Assembly (NCBI GenBank): GCA_051453625.1
Contig: JBOZIK010000001.1
Coordinates: forward strand, 5,895,158 to 5,959,157
DNA length: 64,000 bases
Direction of reading: 5' to 3'
From: Welwitschia mirabilis
Taxonomy: Eukaryota > Gnetophyta > Gnetopsida > Welwitschiales
Notes under the pieces: model-generated
What the model saw: the letters and a program-made list of their open reading frames with translations, nothing else
Database searches by the model: none
Told to the model about the DNA's origin: nothing
Position numbers and translations under genes: made by a program
Shown here: positions 50,329 to 61,625 of the stretch, piece by piece
Numbering within the stretch: position 1 is the first letter of the stretch
How the letters are laid out: each line of letters starts with the position of its first letter

Positions 50329-51460
50329 TCAGAAGATGAACAATAAAATTTTAATCTTTACCCCATTAAATTTTTGAATTTTTTTAGTGTTTGGATTAGA
50401 GATTTTAACTGGGCAATTTAAATGTACTTTTTTTATATAATAAGATTCCAACCATTTAGAAGTTAACTTGTTATGCAAAAGGTATACTTGGGTATTATAT
50501 AAAAGGACAAGTTTACTAGATTCAAATAGCTTATGAATAATCTTTTTATAATGTCTGAACTTGGCTTGAGTTTTATAAATGAGTTGACAATGTAAAGCAT
50601 TAGTGCATTTTTCATATAAATTATCAAGTTGGGAAAATCGAGTTTTAAGGTTTTCATTCAAGTCTACAAGGTTAACTTAATGGATGAAGTGATAAGAATT
50701 ATAGAAAGCATCAATAGATAAAATACAAACTTTTCCATACAAAAGTTCATATGGTGAGAAACCTAGAGAGTTATCTCAAGTAGTACAGTAAGCCCAAAGA
50801 ACATTATTAAGTTTAGAGGAATATGTTTTCTTATATAGAGACTAATTTTTTAAACATTTTTTTAATTTGTCTATTTGCATTTTTGGCTTTTCCATTAGTT
50901 TGAGAATGATAGGCACATGAAACATCTATGTTCAACACCAATAGATAAAAGAAGTTTTCGAAAAAGTTGGTTAATGAAATGAATTCCCTAATCAGTAATG
51001 ATAATTCATGGAAAACTAAAACATTGAAAGATATGAGTTCAAACAAAGTTGCACATGGTTCGAACATCATTTTTGGTAGTAGGAAAAGCTTCTAACCACC
51101 TAGTAACATAATCAATAATGATAAGGATATAATTTTTGTCATTAAAAGGTGATGTAATAGGGACTACAAAGTGAATTAACCAATAATCAAAAGGTTTACA
51201 TTCAAGTATAGGTTTAAGTAACATATCATGAGAACAAGTTAGGCTACCATCATGTTGACATTGCACCTTCTAGTAAAGTAATATGAATTCTTAAAAAGAG
51301 TAGGCCAAAAAAACTAGAGTGAAGAATTTTCATGATAGTATTTTGGCCACTAAAGTATCCCTTACATATCCTACCATGGTAAGGTTTTAGAATTTCTAAG
51401 CTTTTCCACTCAAGTACATGCTTATGCATGATTTAATCTTTGCAATGTCTATAGAGATGG
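50329..51460 (-). pseudogene. Ty3/gypsy (Athila/Tat-like) integrase remnant
   Basis: Reading leftwards: zinc-binding N-terminus text FWPTLFKNSYYF near 51310. The core starts with PILECKPFDYWLIHFVVPIT and NYILIIIDYVTRWLEAFPTT (51220-51085). Then SCAYHSQTNGKAKNANRQIK (about 50930-50870), FSPYELLYGKV near 50750, LYEKCTNALHCQLIYKTQAK (about 50620) and the C-terminal LTSKWLESYYIKKVHLN (about 50460-50400). The family has W-G-I-D-F and G-x-A-E; here the first catalytic aspartate is histidine and the glutamate is lysine, so it is dead. The C-terminal tail is the part shared with copies A to D. Confidence 0.9.
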
Positions 51461-52000
51461 GTTCATTCCACTCATAGTCACTGATCGTATGAAGAAAAGT
51501 TTCACAGGTTATGGTTCCAATGCTGAAGAGTTTTCATAGTCATAAGATAGTTCATAATATCAACATATCAAGGAGTAGGATGAGTAAAAGAGATAGAATA
51601 AAGTTATTTAATCACAAAGAATTATTCATCAGGAAAAGAGTCATTAATGGGAACTTCATCATAAGAGTAAGAAAGTTGAGATAGATGATCAGCAATACTA
51701 TTATGTTTTCTAGAATTATCACTGATGGTTAGATTAAATTCTTGCATGATAAAATCCATCTAATAAGTTTGATGCTAAAGTCTTTTTTAATCATAAGATA
51801 GCAAATGGCTACATAATCTTTGTAAACATTAATGTGAAAATCAATAAGATAATGTAGAAGATGATCTAGAAAAAATGATAATGGCAAGTATTTCCCTCTT
51901 GATAATGGTATAGTTAGATTAGGCTTAGGACAAAGTGTTACTAAGATAAGATATGACTTTGAAATCATTTTCATACTTTTAGCCAAGAACCCCCCATAGC
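51461..52000 (-). pseudogene. RNase H and connection region remnant
   Basis: Text such as FELMSDASNIAMGGSWLK (about 52030-51980), where the family has F-E-L-M-C-D-A-S-D-x-A-x-G-A-V-L-G, marks the RNase H start. PDEQFFVIK (about 51640) and YVDIMNYL (about 51560) are the usual end of this region before integrase. Between them the sequence is heavily frameshifted. In life it would degrade the RNA strand during reverse transcription. Confidence 0.7.
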
Positions 52001-52930
52001 AATGTTGCTTGCATCAGACATAAGTTCAAAATCTTTACTCTAAGAAGAACCCATAATAATAGGTTTAGAAGAAATGTTTTCTTAAAGAGTTTCAAATGCA
52101 AGTTATGAATTGTTTTAATCGAATTTAACATCTTTTTCAAGTAAGAAGTGGAGAGGTTTACAAATTATGGCATAATCACGAATAAAACATCACTAAAAAC
52201 TAGCATAAACAAGGAAATATTTAACTTGTTTAATATTACTTAAAGGGCTAAGGTTTTTAATGATATCAACTTTTGTGGAATTCATCCTAATCCCTTCTTT
52301 CAAAATATGATGTCCTAAGACAATTCTATAATTAACAAAGAAAAAGATCTTTTTCTAACTCAAGTGTAAGCCACTCTTAATACATCATTCTAGGACTTTC
52401 TCTAATCTCTCTATGATTTGCTCAAAAGCACCACCAAAGATGGAGAAGTTATCCATAAATATTTCAATATAATCTTCTATTATATTAAGAAATATCCTTA
52501 TCATATCTTATTAAAAGGTTCCATTGGTATTGCAAAGTCTAAAGAACATTCATCTAAAAGCAAATGTTCCAAAGGGTAAGGTAAAAGTGGTTTTAGCTTA
52601 GTATTCACTTGCTATACAAATTTGATTATAGCCACTATACCCATCAAGAAAATAGTAGCAGGCATAACCTTAGATTTTATCAAGTACTTGATTAAGAAAG
52701 GATTAAGGATAATGATCCTTTTAAGTTTTCTAAAATTAATGCACATTCTTCATTTTCCACCCTTCTTTGAATCTACAATTAAAGGAATAATTCACTCACT
52801 ATCATACATGGCATATATGACTCCAGCATTCATAAGTTTAATGACTTCATCTTTAATGATTTGTTTAAAGGCCAAATTGAGTCTTCTTTGGAGCTACATA
52901 ATAGGTTTAATATTATCTTCAAAGTAAATC
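52001..52930 (-). pseudogene. Ty3/gypsy (Athila/Tat-like) reverse transcriptase remnant
   Basis: The palm and fingers can be followed in order: LQRRLNLAFKQIIKDEVIKL with MNAGVIYAMYDSE (52890-52790), DSKKGGK and MCINFRKLKR (about 52770-52720), FLDGYSGYNQ-type text (about 52655-52625), KTTFTLPFGTF (about 52600-52565), FRLCNTNGTF (about 52540-52510), IEIFMDNFSIFGGAFEQIIE (52470-52410) and IVLGHHILKEGIRMNSTKVD (about 52320-52260). The catalytic F-M-D-D is FMDN here, and stops interrupt. The plus-strand ORF at 52622-52927 is only its antisense shadow. Confidence 0.93.
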
Positions 52931-53429
52931 TTGTGTTGAACTATGAAAAAGGAATGGCAGATAAGTCTTTATGTGTCCAAGAAAAGGCATTTTCTTTTAA
53001 AGTTAAGAATGAGGTCAAGTTTGATTCTTATTGAGGAGTGAGAAGGTCACTAATTATTAGGGGTTTTATTTGATTTTAAGATAAAAATATATTTTAAACC
53101 TTAGGGTAGTTTCTTAAGTTCAAGGCTGATATTTTAAGATGTTGTTCCTCTATCGTGGGAACGACAAACATGGGACAACACTATATAAAAAGTTTTTCTA
53201 CCAAGTAAAAATGTTGAATCTCTCCTTAGTTAGTGTGTTCTTCATTCTTAGACTTAAAATAATGTGTTTTAGTGGGATTATCATATAAAGTTATCATGTA
53301 GCATAATCAATCTTTCCTCAATTAATCATTTTTGTAAAAACAAGGTTAGTTTCAGTTCATCTTCGAAGTTAAACTTAGTTCATGTGTCCTTTTCAATAAC
53401 ATCAAAAAATATAATGGTAAATTGTTTAT

Positions 53430-53860
53430 TTTCAAAAATGACATCCCATTATCCTAGATCGTGTGTCAATGATAGAATGGATAATTGCATAGAAGGCTTT
53501 TTCTAAAAGGAGTGGATAACCTCCATCATGTTCTATTTCAATGATGATAAGATCTATGGTATAAAAAGATTTCTCGATTTAGATAACTAAGTCCTTGATA
53601 ATTTATAATGGTTTCTTGATTAAGGTATTAGCCAATTCTAAGATAATTTGTGTAGGTTCTATTCTATTTTCTAATTGAAGTTTCTTACATATGTGAAGAG
53701 GCATGATTTTTACACTTGTTCTTATATAAATTAAAGATTTTGAATTCTTTTTTTTCCTTCTAAGTAATACTCACATTTGTAGCTCCAAGGTTTTTAAATT
53801 TAGGACACTTTCTCATGACTAATTTGGAAAGGGATTAAGTAAGAAAAAATTTGCTAGGAA
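53430..53860 (-). pseudogene. Ty3/gypsy aspartic protease remnant
   Basis: KCPKFKNLGATNVSIT (about 53800-53760) sits where the family has A-L-C-D-L-G-A-S-V-N; the catalytic aspartate is asparagine. CKKLQLENRIEPTQIILELA (about 53690-53630), IEKSFYTIDLIIIEIEHDGG and YPLLLEKAFYAIIHSIIDTR (53578-53460) follow the family pattern V-D-K-F-x-F-P-V-D-F-x-V-L-D-x-E, then P-I-I-L-G-R-P-F-L-A-T. It would have cut the polyprotein. One stop after KKPL and a frameshift near the active site. Confidence 0.88.
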
Positions 53861-54539
53861 TAATATGTTTTTACTTTCTTCTTACTAAGTCCTTCCATAA
53901 CTTAAAATATTTAGGATTTTCTTGCAAGAGTTTCCAAAAAGGCAAGTTAATGTTGAATTATTGCATTAAAGTTTTTAAGCATTTATTAAAGGTAGGATTT
54001 GTATTCAATTGATTAAGACAAGGAGTGGATGATTTTTTCCCTTTATTTTCTTGTGAGGCATTTTTAGTGGAAGTTCTAGTAGGTGATGTTAAAGGGAAGT
54101 TGTATGAGTCTAAAATTTTTATATCATCTTCCTCATTTTCATTATTCTTAGAAGTTGAAGTCTTATGGATAGGAGGTATTGTATCATTTTCAATTTTTGT
54201 TAGTACTTTTAAATCTCTCCTAACTTCATTTGGGTTGGGTAATGGTTAAGATGCAAGAGACCGTTGTGATCTTTGGTTAGGAAGCACTATTTGTTGAAGT
54301 ACATCCACTAAATTTTCAATATTACTATTGGTCTTTTTAATGTTGTTATTGGTTCTTTAAATATTTCTATTGGCCTTGTCTTACATTTGTTTTAACTTCT
54401 CTATGGATTCCTTGAGTGAATCATTCTGATTTTGTTAAAAGTTTGAATTTCTGAATCTATTTTCAAAAGGTTTTTATGTTAATTGTACACTTAATTTTTT
54501 TTGAAATTGGAGTTTACTTTTGAAGTTAGGTGTTCTTTA

Positions 54540-55640
54540 ACTGAAAGCACAAATTTCCTCAAACATGCTTTCTTTATAAGTTGGTAATAATGGGCATTCT
54601 TTCATTGGATGAGAGTTATCTTTATAAATTTCACAACTTGAAGTTGATTTTTCATTCTTTACTACTTTTGCATCAACTATCATTTATGTGTACTTCTCTA
54701 AACTGGTAGTAAAATCTTTTATCATGTTTATTGAGTCTTCTCTTTCTTCTTTCTTTTTATGTTTAACTTTCTTTAACTCTTTTAAGATTTAAACTATATT
54801 TCAATTTTCTTTAGTGGGTTTAGGCCAAGTTTGGCTTATTTCTATAAGATTTTCTAACACACTTCATGCTGCTTCTAAGACTAAGTTCAATAAATTACCT
54901 TCACAAAAAAAATCTACAAAGTTAGAGCATTCAATCCACTATAAAAATAATCTACTAGCTTTTCTTTATGAAATTTATTAATAGGATTAGAATGACTAGA
55001 TATTATAAAATGTTCATAGGCTATAGCATAATCCTCATAAGGTTGTTGTTGAAAGTTGGTTACTTCTTTTCTTCTTTTTCTAATGGGAATTTCACTCAAA
55101 AATTATTTGATAAATACTTCTTATACTTGACTCTAATATTTAAGACTTTTATATGAAATGGTTTTAAGCCAAATTTTGCTTTTCCTCTAAGTATAACTAG
55201 AAAAATAATCATATAGATACAGTCACTAATACATTTCTTTCCATTTCTTGAGGTAAGTACAAGTTGTTCAATGTCAGCGAAATGTTGGAAAGGATCTTCC
55301 TCATATTCCAGTAAGAAAGTTGGATATTCTACATCATCTCAGGGAGGTAAATCAAAATGATTTTGAATTTCATATTTTCTATTAGTAATTAAATCTCTAA
55401 GAGTGACATTTGCATTCAATGAAGAAGTTCCTATTCTAATTGGGATATTAGATGAAGCAACTTGCTTTTGTTTTTGCAATGATTTCAATACATTCAACAT
55501 ATTCAAAGAAGAAATAACATGATCTACTTCTATACTATAATTTTCTTTCACAAAATGTGATACTAAAATAATAAAAATAGAAAAATATTCTTCTTCAATT
55601 TTAGGAATTTGTGTACTTAGAATGTACATACCCAGATTTA
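54540..55640 (-). pseudogene. Athila/Tat-like gag remnant
   Basis: The open frame 55629-55339 is the gag N-terminus (TLRDLITNRKYEIQNHFDLP), followed by YEEDPFQHFADIEQL (about 55300-55255). LRGKAKFGLKPFH (about 55190-55150) and then RKEVTNFQQQPYEDYAIAYE with KFHKEKLVDYFYSGLNALT (55070-54914) match the retrotransposon gag domain (pattern: L-K-G-x-A-K-x-W-L, later F-x-Q-x-x-x-E-x-x-x-x-x-x-E-R-F, F-Y-x-G-L). CEIYKDNSHPMKEC (about 54640-54600) is a C-x2-C-x4-H-x4-C knuckle whose second cysteine is tyrosine. It forms the particle in active relatives. Confidence 0.88.
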
Positions 55641-56269
55641 ACTTGAAGTTAAATAATTCTTCTTTGATGTTTTCTTTAATTAGGTTTTATTCTCTCTTAT
55701 ATTTTGTCTTCTTACCAAAATTTACAATGTTCTTGCATGCTTAAATAAAAAACCAAAATAGAAAACAATAGACCATCATCTGCCTAGTCATGTGGATGAT
55801 AAGGAGCATGATGATCACAATAACAGAAATTCAAAACTCAGAAAAATTACCAAAGTGAAAAAATAGATTGTCATCTAGGCTATTGTAGAAATGATAGAGA
55901 AAATAATAGTAACTTTATAAAAATTTAAAAAAAAATTGAAAACTTATAAAAGCAAAAAGAAGTAGACTGCCATCTAGGATGTTATGGGAATAATAGAGAA
56001 GATGATAGTAACTTTATTACCAAACTATAAATAAAAGAAAAATTGTCAAAGTAGAAATTAATTTTAAAATTTTAAAACTATTGTACCTGATGTCGTTGGG
56101 ATAACATAAAGGATGACAAGGTTCCTAAAAAATATGAAAAATAAAACTTTATTAAAATAAAACTATTCTAAGTTACACTAAAAATACAACACTAATTCAA
56201 ATAAATAACTTGAAAAAAAGATTCAAGGTACTTATCTGATTAATGAAATTCTCCAACTCCTTGTAGCCT
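55641..56269 (-). other. Leader of the minus-strand element with recurrent palindromes
   Basis: No frame. Four related blocks occur at about 55785-55815, 55868-55905, 55967-56015 and 56090-56120, each a variant of TCATCTAGG...GATGATAG with the reverse motif close by. The spacing between the middle two is about 100 bp, so this is a degenerate tandem array. The ATGACTAGGCAGATGATGG version (minus strand) matches the leader after LTR A. Confidence 0.55.
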
Positions 56270-56287
56270 TTCCTGACAATGATGTCA
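56270..56287 (-). promoter_or_regulatory. Primer-binding site, aspartate-tRNA type
   Basis: The minus strand reads TGACATCATTGTCAGGAA, three bases after the LTR end. The primer site known for Athila/Calypso-type elements is TGGCGCCGTTGTCGGGGA. All differences are G-to-A or C-to-T, as expected from decay of methylated DNA. It sets the LTR boundary and strand. Confidence 0.75.
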
Positions 56288-56290
56288 AAA

Positions 56291-57570
56291 TGTTGCAGTG
56301 TGAGTTTATGTAATCCTAAAATCCTTTAGGTACACTTGTAAATCAAATTACTTATATAAAAATGCATGCTAGTATAGATAGGAGTTCACCTAAATGTTGT
56401 AATCCCAATGAAGACACTAGGCTCAAAGTTAGAGAATTTATTTCCAATGGTAGTTTTAGTCTTTTTATTTTTTAAGAGTTGAAAGTAAATAAAAAAGTAA
56501 AATTCAATGCAAATTGAATGGAGATGAAATTCAAAATAAAATAAATTCTATTAGATCCTAATTCTCTTATCAAAAGAACTAGCTTTTCTATAATTTAAAT
56601 TAATTAAGAAGAGTACTTAACTTATTCCTAATTAATGTGAACTATGAGATATACCAAGTAGAATCTAGAANNNNNNNNNNNNNNNNNNNNNNNNNNNNNN
56701 NNNNNNNNNNNNNNNNNNNNNNNNNNNNNNNNNNNNNNNNNNNNNNNNNNNNNNNNNNNNNNNNNNNNNNGTTTTAGTCTTTTTATTTTTTAAGAGTTGA
56801 AAGTAAATAAAAAAGTAAAATTCAATGCAAATTGAATGGGGATGAAATTCAAAATAAAATAAATTCTATTAGATCCTAATTCTCTTATCAAAAGAACTAG
56901 CTTTTCTATAATTCAAATTAATTAAGAAGAGTACTTAACTTGTTCCTAGTTAATGTGAACTATGAGATATACCAAGTAGAATCTAGAATGCAAGGTGAAA
57001 TGGAAATATTTAATTATAGCNNNNNNNNNNNNNNNNNNNNNNNNNNNNNNNNNNNNNNNNNNNNNNNNNNNNNNNNNNNNNNNNNNNNNNNNNNNNNNNN
57101 NNNNNNNNNNNNNNNNNNNNNNNNNNNNNNNNNNNNNNNNNNNNNNNNNNNNNNNNNNNNNNNNNNNNNNNNNNNNNNNNNNNNNNNNNNNNNNNNNNNN
57201 NNNNNNNNNNNNNNNNNNNNNNNNNNNNNNNNNNNNNNNNNNNNNNNNNNNNNNNNNNNNNNNNNNNNNNNNNNNNNNNNNNNNNNNNNNNNNNNNNNNN
57301 NNNNNNNNNNNNNNNNNNNNNNNNNNNNNNNNNNNNNNNNNNNNNNNNNNNNNNNNNNNNNNNNNNNNNNNNNNNNNNNNNNNNNNNNNNNNNNNNNNNN
57401 NNNNNNNNNNNNNNNNNNNNNNNNNNNNNNNNNNNNNNNNNNNNNNNNNNNNNNNNNNNNNNNNNNNNNNNNNNNNNNNNNNNNNNNNNNNNNNNNNNNN
57501 NNNNNNNNNNNNNNNNNNNNNNNNNNNNNNNCTAGAATGCAATGTTAAATGGAAATATTTAATTATAGCA
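56291..57570 (-). repeat. 5' LTR of the minus-strand element, interrupted by two gaps
   Basis: On the minus strand it ends ...ACTCACACTGCAACA at 56291. The U5 half aligns with 46943-47340. Gaps at 56671-56770 (100 N) and 57021-57531 (511 N) replace most of U3 and R. Sequence on both sides of each gap is duplicated (56453-56670 equals 56771-56988 apart from about four transitions), so the true length and structure are uncertain. Confidence 0.6.
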
Positions 57571-59399
57571 TGAATATCCATGTAAAAGGTAGTAATGGTC
57601 ATGTTGATATAATATTTCTAAGATTTGGTCAATAAAAAATAAAGAAAATAATCCCTATGGGTTATGAAATTAGATCTTTCATATATTGGATGCATATTCT
57701 TCATAATATTCATTTTTAGCCATTGTTATTATAGAATTTTTTGGAATATTTTAAATATAACTAACTTATTGACTATGAAATACTAGATAGATAATACTAG
57801 CATCATTTAAATAATTAACTATTACTACTTCTTTTATGTAAGAGTTAAACCTTTTTTTAAAAGGTTCTCTACAAGCTTTACATTCTCTTTCAAGTATATT
57901 TGATGGATGAATATGTTTGGATCAAACATAATTCAAATAAAAAATTCTCTATTTTATGGTTTTTAAACAAACTCATTAAGGCATCCTACTGTGGTATTAA
58001 GATTAACTTATATGACAACATCATGTGTGTTGTTATCTTCCATAAAGAATACTTCAAATCTATAGAAAAGTTTTATATTTAACTTTAGGGGAATGGACTC
58101 TTTAGTGGAAGGTTCTTTTTATAATGATCTAGGTAAAGGTTTGAATTTAGGTTTCCAATGGCATTTTTTATGTTTGTGTTTGGAAGTACCTATCATTTTT
58201 ATGATGAAAACATCTACATTGTATTATAACTTATTAATTTTTATCAAAATAACATTTATTTTTTCTTTAGGAATATTTGTTAAATGTTATACACATTATG
58301 CTATTATCTTAGCCTTATGTAGCTCTTTTAATTTAAATATAATAAGGGTATCTATATGAATTTATTATTAATAATATAATAAATAGGTTGGAAAATGAGA
58401 CCTCTAATATGAGGTAGAGGTTTAGTTTAAATAATAATAATATTAAGTTATTAATATAAAGAATAATTCTTCTTAGTTTATTTTGCTCTTTATCACACAC
58501 ATAAGTTTAAAAAATTCAACATTATTTAGTAGTATCTAAGTAGAATACATATTTACTTTCTTCAAAATCTTGAGGTCTTAAAATTGCACTAATAGATAAT
58601 AAACATGTAAGAAACAATAATTTCCTAAATTATTCTTATGCTTGCATTCTAAATTACTTTCTCTAGTCTTTATTATCTCACACGTAAGTTGAAATTTAGG
58701 GTTAGGTGCATAATATGCATATCTAGATGATGGAACATTATCATTGATTTAACTCTAAATAAATGCCTCTAACTTTTTTACTATGTCCATCCACATTGAC
58801 TTTCTTAAGATTAGGTGTAACTTGAGTAGGAGGCTTGTACTTTCTTTTTGGTTAAGAGAAGAATAAATGTGAGAAGTGGTTTGAGACAATTGTTTGATTT
58901 CTTTTTAAAAAATTAAAAGGTTTATAGATTTATTTATTAACCTCATCTTAATTGTCATTCATTCTTATCACTTCTCTCAAATATTTAAAGATATGTTATA
59001 AATACTTAAATTAACATTAAATAAGTTTCTATGAATGAGATGCATTATTAATTAAAGTTTTCTAAAAAAAACTAGAGTAATTTTTCTATTTTAGATTTTA
59101 AGTATTTTAATATGATGATAAATGTTTTTATTGATAAAAAATGAGTTTCCAATATGTGAACTATGTGTTTATTTAGCCGTTGTATCTTGATAGATAGATA
59201 TGTAAGGAGACTCATTGGTTTCATGTTCATTAGAATACAAATGGTACAAATTCTATAATTACTATCTTTATAAGATTTTGAAGTTTTATGTATTTCTAAC
59301 ATTTTTTTAGCATTTTATGTTTCTTACTGATGTCAAGCTTATTGTCAAATTTGTAAATATCTCTACCTACAACTTTGTCTTGTGATTATAATTATATAT
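57571..59399. other. AT-rich stretch without a firmly recognised gene
   Basis: ORFs at 57900-58082 and 58093-58359 (plus) and 59072-59302 (minus) show no known motif. On the minus strand near 58880-58780 a short piece reads KPPTQVTPNLKKVNVDGHSK, faintly like the start of a plant RNase H domain (pattern: W-x-P-P, L-K-x-N-V-D-G), too short to assign. Confidence 0.35.
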
Positions 59400-59910
59400 A
59401 AGTATCTTTATTGGTTGTAGATTATCTATCTTAATTTTTAGAACTTCTAGCTATGTTTTGTACTTTATTTCATACTTTGATAATTTTTTTTAAGTAAAAT
59501 TTTTGTTCACTCTGTATTTTAATAAGATGTCTACTTTATGTAGGCAAACCTCCATAGAAAAGTCTCATTATTTTCTAAGATTTAACACCATACTAAGGTA
59601 ATTACAAAAGTATATCTTTAAGTCAGTCAAAGACTCTATGAAATGATTTACTATCATACTGCATGAGTCTATTATTTGAAATCTCAATTCATTTATTTTA
59701 TATACTAGAAAGTATTCTTTTAAAAATTTTCATTTGAGATATCAATGTAACTTAATAGAATAATGTTTCAAATAATGCAATAATGCTCTTATTTTTTCTT
59801 TTAAAGAATAAGAAAAAGTTTTGTTCTAACCACATCATCTTAATCATATCCTTGTGATATGATTAACATAATAGCTTCAAACTCATAGATATATTCATAT
59901 AAATCTTATA
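59400..59910 (-). pseudogene. Athila/Tat-like gag remnant of a second minus-strand copy
   Basis: The minus strand can be followed, with stops and frameshifts, through the gag domain: KLFLIL-type text where the family has F-P-x-S-L-K, then ISNENF-KNTF, NK-IEISNN, MQYDSKSFHRVFD, and near 59560 LWC-type residues where F-Y-x-G-L would be. It lies 150-650 bp downstream of the minus-strand LTR at 60068-61162, which is the expected place for gag. Much more decayed than the gag at 54540-55640; the call rests on position plus pattern. Confidence 0.45.
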
Positions 59911-60067
59911 AACAAGGATCATGGAACATAGAAAAATGATTCACAATGAAAGGTTTAGTTTCCATGAAATTATATGAGAAGTTAAAGTCATACAAGATGG
60001 AGTGGCTAAGAACTCATATTGTTGATCTTTAAGAATTCTTTTAGGATTGACAGGTTGATGACTATTG

Positions 60068-61162
60068 TGGTGCATTTGTACAAATGATTAAGTTCAAGAA
60101 GATCTTGTCATTTAAAAATAAAATATATATTTACACAACACAATACACTAATATAGATGGGAGTTGACTCAAATGTCGTAATCTATCAAAGGTCAAGCTA
60201 GAAAAAGAGAATTGATTTCCATAAGAAACACTTTGTGTCTTATTAATAGAAATAAATTATAATGCAAAAAAAGCATAATGCAATACACTTATGCAAAGTT
60301 AATCTATGGAAGAAAAATAACAATGCACATAAGCTAATAATGCTCAACCTTAACAAAGGTTTCCCTCATAACCTATATCACCTAAGAAACTCTTACTAAA
60401 TTAGGAGTAATATAAACTATGAGGAATAAGAACAAATAAGCATCGAAAATAGATAAGAAGTTTTTGTATTAATAAAACTACATCCATGTTATAAGGCAAC
60501 TAAACCTTAATGGAGAAAGCATAGCCCAACACCAAGGAAGACATCTCTCTAGAACTACCAAGGATGGATCTCCATCCCTTCAATCTCTTCTCATGATAAA
60601 TTTTTAATGCAAGCAAAGACAAGATGAAGTTGAGAGTAGAATTAATACTCATTGATAACAAACACTAAACAATAAGATAGATAGATAGACATGGATACAA
60701 CCCTAATGAATATGCTAGAAGACATACAAATAAATGTTAAGAGTTAGGTAAATGTTTAGTAGGACGTTATAATAGATGTCATCCTACTGATTGTCTGAAT
60801 GATATAGGGGATGATACCACCTCATAAATAATCCATATCATCTACTAAATTGCTTGTAGTAAGCATCCTTATTGGCTTCAGCTATTGTCTCTTCCATACT
60901 TTCCTCTGGATAATGAGGTGAATGATAGAATTTTACAAGTGTTCATGTAATGAATCAACTTCAATGCTTATAGGAAATTTGTCTCAAAATTAAGAAGTAT
61001 TAGGAACTACTCCAAATGTTAAAAAATGTCATTGAGATTATGTGTTTTTGTATATTTCATATCAGCTCTTCATTATCATAGAAATTTATCATAAACTTGT
61101 CTAATATCTTACAAAACCACTCAAAATACCTTATCAAATATATGCAAATTGGAAATGCAACA
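60068..61162 (-). repeat. Minus-strand LTR of the Athila/Tat-like family (about 1.1 kb)
   Basis: On the minus strand it starts TGTTGCATTTCCAATTTGCA at 61162, directly after the polypurine tract, and ends TGCACCA at 60068. After it, TAGTCATCAACCTGTCAATC (about 60066-60047) is a decayed primer-site position. It aligns with 46943-48162: GATGGGAGTT-ACTCAAATGTCG near 60155, CCTTAACAAAGGTTTCCCTC near 60349, and ATGATATAGGGGATGATACC near 60809. Internal sequence lies on both sides. Confidence 0.75.
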
Positions 61163-61182
61163 CAATCCTCCCACTTAGCCTT
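61163..61182 (-). promoter_or_regulatory. Polypurine tract before the LTR at 61162
   Basis: The minus strand reads CAAGGCTAAGTGGGAGGATT directly before TGTTGC. The same tract precedes the LTRs at 2636, 14133 and 48162. It marks this LTR as the 3' end of an element lying to the right. Confidence 0.65.
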
Positions 61183-61625
61183 GTCAGTCCTTGATTAAAT
61201 TAGGTGGTAAACCATGACTGCAAGACAACTTGTTTAATAATAAAAAATAGCTAAGGTACTAAAGAGANNNNNNNNNNTTTTAAAAAATTTTAAAGCTATA
61301 AACTGAATCATGAAAAATTAGAAAACTAAATGTTTCACCTGATTTGAAGACTAGCCATGCTATTGTCTAGGGCATCATCTGAATAATGGGTGGATAACAA
61401 GCTTAAAAAATGGTTTTAAAAAATAAAAACATGCAATAGAAATTTTAGATAAATAATAAGTTTTTAATTTAAAGCTCACCAATAAATTATAAGTTAATGA
61501 ATAAATGATTGCCCAAATAAAATTAGTCCTCATCATAACATGTAAAAATGAAGATAATCATGAAAATCAAATAAAAAGGTACATCATGCTAAACTTAAAA
61601 ATTATGTGTATACAAATAATGCATT

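Larger units (their letters stand above)
46943..57570 (-). mobile_element. Nearly complete minus-strand Athila/Tat-like Ty3/gypsy element (about 10.6 kb)
   Basis: On the minus strand the order is: 5' LTR (57570-56291, with gaps), primer-binding site, leader, gag, protease, reverse transcriptase, RNase H, integrase, about 2.1 kb of 3' non-coding sequence, polypurine tract, 3' LTR (48162-46943). Domain order with integrase last is that of Ty3/gypsy, and the wording of reverse transcriptase, integrase and primer site is that of the plant Athila/Tat clade. All coding parts are broken. It is the reference copy for the partial copies elsewhere in the window. Confidence 0.85.

Noticed and set aside
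52622-52927. Open plus-strand frame of 101 codons with hydrophobic stretches
   Set aside because: It is the antisense of the reverse transcriptase core; the minus strand reads recognised motifs throughout.
56940-57602. Frames of about 200 codons on both strands
   Set aside because: They span a 511-N gap and consist mostly of undetermined residues.
57900-58359. Two adjacent plus-strand ORFs considered as a small membrane-protein gene
   Set aside because: No motif, no start context, no second copy; biased residues explained by AT content.
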